In this document: piece after piece, positions 48,193 through 54,983 of the stretch
Layout of the letters: every line of letters starts with the position of its first letter
How positions within the stretch are numbered: position 1 is the stretch's first letter
Assembly (NCBI RefSeq): GCF_008386575.1
Contig: NZ_VUOA01000023.1
Location: 22,577-86,576, forward strand
Length of the DNA stretch: 64,000 bases
Source of the DNA: Salinarimonas soli
GTDB taxonomy: Bacteria > Pseudomonadota > Alphaproteobacteria > Rhizobiales > Beijerinckiaceae
Direction: 5' to 3'
The notes under the pieces: generated by a model
Told to the model about the DNA's origin: nothing
The model's database searches: none
The model's input: only the letters and a program-made list of their open reading frames with translations
Translations under genes and position numbers: made by a program

Positions 48193-49245
48193 TTACGAGG
48201 TCCTCGTCGTCGCGACGCGCCGGCCCGCCTCGTCGAAGAAGAGAGCGTTCGCCGGGTCGAAGCCGACGGAGACCGGGGTGCCGGGCTGCATCCGCAGGCC
48301 CGGGGCGGGATCGGCGACCTGGATGACGAAGCGGCCGTCGGGCGTGCGCACCGCCACATGCGCCTCGCGGCCGAGATAGGTGTACTTGTCGACCTCACCC
48401 CGGATCGCGACCGCGCCGGGGCGGCCCTCGCCGATGCGCAGGTGCTCGGGGCGGATCGCCCAGACATGGGCGCGGTCGGGCGCGAAGCCCGGGGGGAAGC
48501 CCGGCCCCGCGGCGTCCCAGGGCGTGACGTTCATCGTGCCCACGAAGGACGCCACGAAGATGGTCCGGGGATCGGCGTAGATCTCCTGAGGCGTCCCGAT
48601 CTGCTCGATGCGGCCGGCGTTCATCACGCAGATCCGGTCCGAGATCGCCAGGGCCTCCTCCTGGTCGTGGGTGACGTAGATGGCCGCGGTGCCGACGGAT
48701 TTCTGGATGTCGCGGATCTCGTCGCGCAGCTCGATGCGCAGCTTGGCGTCGAGGTTAGACAGCGGCTCGTCCATAAGAAGGAGCTTCGGCCGGATCACCA
48801 TCGCGCGCGCAAGGCCGATGCGCTGCTGCTGCCCGCCCGACAGGGCCGCGGGGAGCCGGGCCGCGAGCGCGCCGAGGCGCACGGTCGCCAGGGCCTCGGC
48901 CACCCGGGCGGCGCTCTCGGCGGCGGGCGTCTTGCGGGCCTTCAGCCCGAACGCGACGTTCTCGGCTACGGTCAGGTGCGGGAACACCGCGTAATCCTGG
49001 AAGACCATCCCGATGTCGCGCCTGTGCGGGGGCGTGCGGTCGAGCCTGGCCCCGTCCAGGGTGATCGTGCCCTCGGTCAGATCGGCGAAGCCTGCAATCG
49101 AGCGTAATAGAGTGGTCTTGCCGCAACCGCTGGGGCCAAGCAGCGTGAAGAACTCGTCCCGCTCGACCGAGAACGACACGCCGTCGAGCGCGCGCACTCC
49201 TCCGCCGAACGTCTTCGACGCGTTCTCGACCGCCAAGTAATCCAT
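48193..49245 (-). CDS. ABC transporter ATP-binding protein (PotA/FbpC type)
   Basis: A 350-residue ATPase: Walker A GPSGCGKTT, signature LSGGQQQR, Walker B LLLMDEPLSNLD, H-loop VTHDQEEA, then a C-terminal TOBE domain (about 275-345). It powers the downstream fused permease. The start at 49245 (MDYLAVENASKTFGG) matches family N-termini; a Met at 49290 would extend across the operator-like sequence. It diverges from the solute-binding protein gene. Confidence 0.92.
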   Translation of the reverse strand: MDYLAVENASKTFGGGVRALDGVSFSVERDEFFTLLGPSGCGKTTLLRSIAGFADLTEGTITLDGARLDRTPPHRRDIGMVFQDYAVFPHLTVAENVAFGLKARKTPAAESAARVAEALATVRLGALAARLPAALSGGQQQRIGLARAMVIRPKLLLMDEPLSNLDAKLRIELRDEIRDIQKSVGTAAIYVTHDQEEALAISDRICVMNAGRIEQIGTPQEIYADPRTIFVASFVGTMNVTPWDAAGPGFPPGFAPDRAHVWAIRPEHLRIGEGRPGAVAIRGEVDKYTYLGREAHVAVRTPDGRFVIQVADPAPGLRMQPGTPVSVGFDPANALFFDEAGRRVATTRTS

Positions 49246-49275
49246 CGCCGCCAGACGCTCCGACCCTGCCTTTAC

Positions 49276-49308
49276 AGCATAGGTTGGCATGTCTAATTTG
49301 CAACATGC
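49276..49308. promoter_or_regulatory. Divergent promoter region with operator-like dyad
   Basis: On the minus strand TTGCAA (49303-49298), 16-base spacer and TATGCT (49281-49276) form a promoter for the ATPase-permease pair. An inverted repeat GCATGT-N10-ACATGC (49287-49308) overlaps the -35 box. It is the best candidate operator for the DeoR-type regulator encoded two genes away. Confidence 0.45.
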
Positions 49309-49373
49309 AGCTTTTCCGAATGCGACATCGGGCTGCCGGAGACAGAGGTCGCGCGTTGGATCGGGAGGAACGG

Positions 49374-50345
49374 ATGAAAGCATTGACAGGCATCCTGGCC
49401 GCCGCCGTGTCGCTCGCCTTCATCGGCGGCGCGTCGGCGCAGGGGAAGGTGGTGCTCTACACCGCCCACAAGACCTCCCTCGTCCAGGCGCTCGCCCCGG
49501 TGTTCGAGCGGGAGACCGGCATCAAGGCGGAGGTGATCCAGCTCGGGTCGAGCGAGGTCAGCCGGCGCGTCCGGGCGGAGGCCAAGGCGCCGAAGGCCGA
49601 CGTGATCTGGAGCGCCACGGGCAGCCTGCTCACGGAGAACGCCGATCTCCTCGAGCCCTACGAGAGCAAGGAAGCCGCGAGCATCGATCCGCGCTTCAAG
49701 AGCAGCCCGGCCTGGACGCCCTACACGGCGGTGATCTACGTCCTGCTCCAGAACACCCGCATGGTCCCCGACGCCGAGATGCCCAAGACCCTGACGGATC
49801 TCGCGGCGGCGAAGTGGAAGGGCAAGATCGCCTCGGCGCGAGCCGACAATTCCGGATCGGCCTTCCAGCAGATGATGACCGTGCTCACGGTGTTCGGCGA
49901 CCAGGGCTGGACCCGCTACGGCGAGATCGCGAAGAACTTCGTCCTGACCGAGAGCTCCGGCGCCGTGCCGCGCTACGTCGCCGACGGCGAGGCCGCGATC
50001 GGCCTCACGCTGGAGGACAACGCCCTGGAATACAAGGTCGGGGGCGCGCCGGTGAAGATCGCCTATCTGGCGGACGGCACCACGGCCTCGCCCGACGGGG
50101 TGGCGCTCGTGAAGGGCGGCCCGAACGCGGAGAACGGCAAGAAGTTCATCGACTGGGCGCTCTCGAAGAAGACCCAGGAGCTGCTCGTGAAGGAGGCCGG
50201 CCGCCGCTCGGTGCGCACCGACGTCGCGGGGCCCGGCGACGTCCCGCCGCTGGCGAGCCTTAAGCTCGTCGAGCTGAAGACGGTCGAGGAGCTTGGCGGC
50301 ACGCAGGCTGCCCTGGAGCGGTGGCGCAAGGCCGTGGGCCAGTAG
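49374..50345 (+). CDS. Periplasmic solute-binding protein (AfuA/iron-type family)
   Basis: A 323-residue exported binding protein: signal peptide ends at ASAQ (near residue 23), mature start GKVVLYTAHKTSLVQALAPV, then FERETGIKAEVIQLGSSEV and the hinge segment SSGAVPRYVADGEAAIGLT. The fold is the type II cluster D binding protein of ferric, phosphonate and hexose-phosphate systems. The Tyr pair used by iron-binding FbpA is not obvious, which fits an organic substrate better than iron. A strong ribosome site GGGAGGAA precedes 49374. Confidence 0.88.
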   Translation: MKALTGILAAAVSLAFIGGASAQGKVVLYTAHKTSLVQALAPVFERETGIKAEVIQLGSSEVSRRVRAEAKAPKADVIWSATGSLLTENADLLEPYESKEAASIDPRFKSSPAWTPYTAVIYVLLQNTRMVPDAEMPKTLTDLAAAKWKGKIASARADNSGSAFQQMMTVLTVFGDQGWTRYGEIAKNFVLTESSGAVPRYVADGEAAIGLTLEDNALEYKVGGAPVKIAYLADGTTASPDGVALVKGGPNAENGKKFIDWALSKKTQELLVKEAGRRSVRTDVAGPGDVPPLASLKLVELKTVEELGGTQAALERWRKAVGQ

Positions 50346-50401
50346 AGCCGCGGCTGCGGTGGGCGCGGGCCGAATGGCGCCGCCCGCCCGACCGGTGCCC
50401 C

Positions 50402-51220
50402 ATGAACGCTCCCACCTCGCCCCCCGCGGCCCGCCGCCGCCGTCCCAAGCCCGCCCGGCTCTCGCTGCCGGAGCGGTGGGAGCACATCGTGAGCGCGATC
50501 GAGTCGCTCGGCGGCGCCTCCGTCGTGGGGCTCGCCGAACAATGCGGCGTCACCTCGCAGACGATCCGGCGCGACCTGCAGAAGCTCGAATCGCAGGGCC
50601 TCCTCCAGAAGGGCCACGGGATGGCGCTGGCGGGCCCGGGCTCGACGGCGATCGCCTATCGCGACCGCAACGTCCACCTCACCGACCTCAAGCGGCGGCT
50701 CGTCGCCCGCCTCGGCGATTTCATCGAGCCCGGCTCCACGCTGTTCGTGGGGCTCGGCACGACCTTCAACGCCATCCACGAGGTGCTCAAGGCGCGGGCG
50801 GGGCTCGTCGTGGCGACGAACAATCTCGGCGTGGCCTATGCCTGCACCTTCAACACGAGCGTGTCGCTCTTCGTGTTCGGCGGTTATGTCCGCCGCAACG
50901 ACACGGCCATTCTGCCCTCCACCGGAGGGCGTCCGAGCGACCGCTTCAGGTTCGATCTCGCGATCGTCGGGGCCAATGCCATCGCGCCGGACGGCACGGT
51001 CCTGGTGCACGATCCGCTGGAGGTCGAGTTCGCCCAGGACGTTCTCGCCGCGGCGCGCCGGACCGTTCTCGTGGTCCAGGCCGACAAGTTCGGCGCGCGC
51101 GCGCCCCATGTCCTGTCCCACCTGCGCCAGGTGTCGGTCCTGATCACGAACTGCGACCCCGCAACGAGGCTCGACGACCCGTCCGTGCTCCAGGGCACGA
51201 CGGTCGCGATCGTCGAGTGA
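50402..51220 (+). CDS. DeoR/GlpR-family transcriptional regulator
   Basis: A 272-residue regulator with a basic N-terminal tail, a DeoR winged helix (about 20-75: VVGLAEQCGVTSQTIRRDLQ) and a C-terminal sugar-phosphate sensor domain (about 90-255: TLFVGLGTTFNAIHEVL; VVATNNLGVAY; FGGYVRRND). DeoR sensors bind phosphorylated sugars or polyols. It lies 56 bases after the binding-protein gene on the same strand, so it probably controls the transporter. Confidence 0.92.
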   Translation: MNAPTSPPAARRRRPKPARLSLPERWEHIVSAIESLGGASVVGLAEQCGVTSQTIRRDLQKLESQGLLQKGHGMALAGPGSTAIAYRDRNVHLTDLKRRLVARLGDFIEPGSTLFVGLGTTFNAIHEVLKARAGLVVATNNLGVAYACTFNTSVSLFVFGGYVRRNDTAILPSTGGRPSDRFRFDLAIVGANAIAPDGTVLVHDPLEVEFAQDVLAAARRTVLVVQADKFGARAPHVLSHLRQVSVLITNCDPATRLDDPSVLQGTTVAIVE

Positions 51221-51251
51221 CCCCGTCCGGCCCCAACCCGAAAGTGCCCCC

Positions 51252-52244
51252 ATGCTGATCGAGGCCTTCACCGAGGCGAAGAACCCCGCCGCGCCGGACA
51301 CGAACGAGGACCGCTTCGTCTGCCTCCCCGGGCGGGGCTACGCCGTGATCGACGGCGTGACGGACCGCCTCGGGACCCGCTACGACGGCATGCTCTCGGG
51401 GCAATACGCGGCCACCATCGTGAAGGCCGCGCTGGAGCACGAGCTCGCCCGGCCGGGCGGCGCGCGCGAGCCGCGCGGCATCGTGGCGGCGCTCACGGCG
51501 GCGATCGCCGACGCCTATCGCTCGCACGGCATCCTGGAGAGCGCGCGGACCGATTGGAACCAGCGCTTCTCGGCGACCCTCGCCCTCGTCCTCGTGGCCG
51601 GGGAGAATGTCGACGTCCTCCTCGTCGGCGACAGCGGCGTGCGGATCAACGGCTCCCGCCTGCTCCAGGTGGACAAGGACCTCGACCTCATCACGGCGGC
51701 CCTGCGGCGGACGGCCTGGCCCGTCATCGGGCGGCGGGCCGCGGACGCGATGCAGCAGGAGGCGATGTCGCGGCGGATCACCTGGTTCGGGACGCGCCAA
51801 TCACCCGGCGAGCTCGCGAGCGTGCTGAGCCCCGACGACATCGCGGGGATCGAGCGGCAGACGATCGATTCCTGCGTGAGGGCGCTGCCGCACGTTCCCG
51901 CCGCCCACATCGAGACGCTCGTGCGGGGCGGCATCGTCCACGCCCAGGGCGCCTACCAGAACGATTCCGGCACGATCCTCGGCTACTCGTCCATCGACGG
52001 CTTCGAGGTGCCGTTCTCGCTCGTGCACCTCGAGACCCTGCCCCGGGCCGACGTCCAGACGATCGAGCTGTTCACGGACGGCTACTTCAAGCCCGGCGCC
52101 TCGTTCGGCGTCGCGTCCTGGGAGGAGGCCTTCCGCGAGGTGGAGGCGGAGGACCCCGCCAAGGTGCTGATCTATCCCTCCCCGAAAGGCTCGACCGCGG
52201 CGCATTGGGCCGACGACCGGACCTATCTCGGCGTGCGGTTATGA
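51252..52244 (+). CDS. PP2C-fold phosphatase-like protein
   Basis: A 330-residue protein with PP2C metal-site signatures: DTNEDRF (Asp20), AVIDGVTD (Asp34-Gly35), LLVGDSGVRI, LFTDGYF (Asp276) and the C-terminal DDRTYLGV (Asp321-Asp322). All metal-binding Asp positions appear present, so it is probably active. PP2C enzymes usually dephosphorylate Ser/Thr proteins, but no kinase is nearby; in a transporter-DeoR locus a small phosphorylated substrate is an alternative. It starts 31 bases after the regulator gene, in the same operon. Confidence 0.8.
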   Translation: MLIEAFTEAKNPAAPDTNEDRFVCLPGRGYAVIDGVTDRLGTRYDGMLSGQYAATIVKAALEHELARPGGAREPRGIVAALTAAIADAYRSHGILESARTDWNQRFSATLALVLVAGENVDVLLVGDSGVRINGSRLLQVDKDLDLITAALRRTAWPVIGRRAADAMQQEAMSRRITWFGTRQSPGELASVLSPDDIAGIERQTIDSCVRALPHVPAAHIETLVRGGIVHAQGAYQNDSGTILGYSSIDGFEVPFSLVHLETLPRADVQTIELFTDGYFKPGASFGVASWEEAFREVEAEDPAKVLIYPSPKGSTAAHWADDRTYLGVRL

Positions 52245-52289
52245 GCTGCGGGACCGGCCTTGGAGGTGGCCGGTCGTCCCATCCTGAAA

Positions 52290-52460
52290 CCTCGTCCTGA
52301 GGGGTTGGGTCATAAGTACGGCCCCCCTCCCTCCTCGTCCTGAGGTGCCCTGCGTGAGCCCGGCCTCGAAGGGCGTTCCAGAGGTCTCCGGACGGCTGTG
52401 GCAGCGTCCTGCGTGCTTCGAGAGGCCTGCTGGCGCAGGCTCCTCAGCATGAGGGGAGGG
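52290..52460. repeat. Dispersed palindromic repeat, copy C
   Basis: Closely matches 24586-24751: CCTCGTCCTGAG twice, CATAAGTACGGCC, CCTCGAAGGGCGTTCCAG, TCTCCGGACGGC, GTGCTTCGAG, CTCCTCAGCATGAGGGG. It fills the gap between the PP2C-like gene and the convergent molybdenum hydroxylase gene. Confidence 0.8.
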
Positions 52461-52498
52461 GAGTTTCGTCGCGCGCCAAATCACCCTCTCGGGGCACG

Positions 52499-54880
52499 TC
52501 ACGCGGCGTCGCGCGCCTCCCGCAGGGCCCGCCAGACCGCCTGGGGCGTCGCCGGCATGTCGAGGTGGCGCACGCCCTCGGCCGCGAGGGCGTCGAGGAG
52601 CGCGTTCATCACCGAGGGGAGGGAGCCCGCGCAACCCGCCTCGCCGCAGCCCTTGGCCCCGAGCGGGTTCGTCGCGGTCGGCTGCGGGCGGCTTTCGAAG
52701 GTGAAGAGCGGGGGAATGTCGCCGGCGCGCGGGAGCTGGTAGTCCATGAAGGAGCCCGTCACGAGCTGCCCCTCCTCGTCGAAGACGGTGCGCTCCATCA
52801 GGGCCTGGCCGATCCCCTGCAGCACGCCGCCGTGGAGCTGGCCCTCGACGATGAGCGGGTTGATGAGGGTCCCGAAGTCGTTGACCATCACGTAGCGCAC
52901 CACCTCGACCGTCCCGGTCTCGGGATCGACCTCCACCTCCGCCACGTGGCAGCCGTTGGGATAGGCCGAGGGCGCCTCGCGGAAGACGTGGTCGATGTCA
53001 AGGGTCGCGGGGAGGTCGGGCGGCAGGTCCGAGGGCAGGCCGGCCCCCTCGCGCAGGCGCGCCGCGAGATCCATGATGCCGATCGCCCGGTCCGTGCCGG
53101 CCACCACGAAGCGTCCCGCGTCGAAGACGATGTCGCCGACGCCGGCCTCCAGGACATGGGCCGCGAGCGCGCGCCCGCGCTCGATCACGATGTCGCCCGC
53201 CTCGACGATGGCGCTGCCGCTCGCCATCAGCGATTTCGAGCCGCCCGTCCCGGCCCCCGCGCTGAGGCGCCCGCTGTCGCCCTGGACGAGGCGGACCCGG
53301 TCGAGGGGGACGCCGAGGCGGGAGTGCAGGATCTGTCCGAAGGACGACAGGTGCCCCTGGCCGAAGTCGAGGGTGCCGGTGAGGATCGTCACCGTCCCGT
53401 CCGCCTCGAAGCGCAGGCCGCACAGCTCGTTGGCGGGGGGCGCCGTGACCTCCAGGTAGCAGCCGATGCCGCGCCCCCGCAAGCGCCCGCGCCGGCGGCT
53501 CTCGCGACGGCGCGCCGCGAAGCCCGCCCAGTCGGCGGCCTCCAGCGCCCGGTCGAGGAGGCCCGGAAAGTCGCCGCTGTCGTAGACCGTGCCGGCGGGC
53601 GTGGTCCAGGGCAGCATCGCGGGCGTCACCATGTTGATGCGGCGCAGGCGGACCCGGTCGATCCCCATCTCGTGGGCGGCCTGGTCGATGAGCCGCTCCA
53701 TGTAATAGTTGCCCTCGGGCCGCCCGGCGCCGCGATAGGCGCCGATCGGCACGGTGTTCGTCACCGCGCAGCGGGTGCGCACCTCGACGAGGGGCGTTCG
53801 GTACATGCCCATCACGTTGCGCAGGATGCCGATCGTGGTCATCAGCGGCCCGACCGCCGTGAGATAGGCGCCGAGATTGCCGAAGCCCGTGACGCGGACG
53901 GCCAGGAAGCGGCCCTTGGCGTCAAGCGCAAGCTCGGCCGTGACCTCCATGTCGCGGCCGTGATGGTCGGACATGAAGCTCTCGGAGCGCTGGTCCGTCC
54001 AGCGCACGGGCGCGCCGAGCGCACGGGCCGCGTGGAGAAGGCAGACCTCCTCGGGGAAGACGGAGCCCTTCATCCCGAACGAGCCGCCGACCTGGCCCGT
54101 CAGGAGCCGCAGGCGGTCCGGCGCAACGCCCATGGCCTCGGCCAGCGCATTGCGCTTGCCGAGCACGCCCTGGCTCGGCGCATGGAGCGTGAAGGCGCCC
54201 GCCTCGGCATCGTAGGCCGCGAGCGCCGCGCGGGGCTCCATGGCGTTCACGACGACCCGATTGTTCGAGAGGGTGAGCCGTGTGACATGGGCCGCGCCCG
54301 CGAAGGCCTCGGCCACGCGCTCGGGGTCGCCGGCCTCGTAGTCGAGGATCAGGTTGCCCGGAAACGCGTCGTAGAGCTCCGGGGCGCCCGGCGCGAGCGC
54401 GTCCTCGACCCGCGTCACCGCGGGGAGGGGGGTGATCTCGAGAGCCACCGCCTCGGCCGCGTCGCGCGCTTCCAGGGCCGTGCGCGCCACCACCACGGCG
54501 ACGGGGTCGCCGATGAAGCGCACCTTGCTCTCCGCCAGCGCGCCGCGCCGCGGGATCGTCATCGGTGTCCCGTCCCTGTGCTTGAACGGGATGAACGGCC
54601 GCGCGGTGATCGGCCCGCAGCCCGCGGCGGCAAGGTCGGCGGCCGTGTACACCGCCACGACGCCTGGCATCGCGCGGGCCGCCTCGACGTCGACGCCCTC
54701 GATGACGCCATGGGCATAGGGGCTTCGCACGAAGGCGGCGTGGAGCTGCCCGGGGAGGGCCACGTCGTCCGTGTAGCGGCCCTCGCCCCGCAGAAGGAGC
54801 GCATCCTCCTGGCGCGGGACGGGCTGGCCGATGCCGGTGGGCGAGGGGGGCGGCATGTCGAGGGCAGGCCGGACGTTCAT
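52499..54880 (-). CDS. Molybdenum hydroxylase large subunit (xanthine dehydrogenase/CoxL form II type)
   Basis: A 793-residue molybdopterin-binding subunit. It opens GIGQPVPRQEDALLLRGEGR; the active-site loop AYRGAGR is at 381-387, the form II signature (true form I CO dehydrogenases have AYRCSFR), and the catalytic Glu747 lies in KGCGEAG. Such subunits normally assemble with a FAD subunit and a 2Fe-2S subunit; neither gene is adjacent, so partners are unlinked. Substrate unknown (aldehydes, purines, N-heterocycles are possible). The start at 54880 follows the family N-terminus; the frame extends upstream without support. Confidence 0.9.
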   Translation of the reverse strand: MNVRPALDMPPPSPTGIGQPVPRQEDALLLRGEGRYTDDVALPGQLHAAFVRSPYAHGVIEGVDVEAARAMPGVVAVYTAADLAAAGCGPITARPFIPFKHRDGTPMTIPRRGALAESKVRFIGDPVAVVVARTALEARDAAEAVALEITPLPAVTRVEDALAPGAPELYDAFPGNLILDYEAGDPERVAEAFAGAAHVTRLTLSNNRVVVNAMEPRAALAAYDAEAGAFTLHAPSQGVLGKRNALAEAMGVAPDRLRLLTGQVGGSFGMKGSVFPEEVCLLHAARALGAPVRWTDQRSESFMSDHHGRDMEVTAELALDAKGRFLAVRVTGFGNLGAYLTAVGPLMTTIGILRNVMGMYRTPLVEVRTRCAVTNTVPIGAYRGAGRPEGNYYMERLIDQAAHEMGIDRVRLRRINMVTPAMLPWTTPAGTVYDSGDFPGLLDRALEAADWAGFAARRRESRRRGRLRGRGIGCYLEVTAPPANELCGLRFEADGTVTILTGTLDFGQGHLSSFGQILHSRLGVPLDRVRLVQGDSGRLSAGAGTGGSKSLMASGSAIVEAGDIVIERGRALAAHVLEAGVGDIVFDAGRFVVAGTDRAIGIMDLAARLREGAGLPSDLPPDLPATLDIDHVFREAPSAYPNGCHVAEVEVDPETGTVEVVRYVMVNDFGTLINPLIVEGQLHGGVLQGIGQALMERTVFDEEGQLVTGSFMDYQLPRAGDIPPLFTFESRPQPTATNPLGAKGCGEAGCAGSLPSVMNALLDALAAEGVRHLDMPATPQAVWRALREARDAA

Positions 54881-54983
54881 GGGGGCGTTCCGTTCTGGCG
54901 CCGGCCCGGGGACCGGGGCGATCGATTCTGCGCCGACCCTAGCGCCATGACGCCCGCGATGCGAGAGCGGCGGGCGTCGGTTC

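Noticed and set aside
49374-50345. Ferric-iron binding protein assignment
   Set aside because: Family resemblance alone supports iron; the Tyr-pair signature is not evident, and the DeoR, dehydrogenase and phosphatase neighbours fit an organic phosphate better. Left open rather than named.
52499-54880. Carbon monoxide dehydrogenase (CoxL)
   Set aside because: The active-site loop is AYRGAGR (form II), not the AYRCSFR loop of genuine CO-oxidising enzymes, and coxM/coxS are absent.
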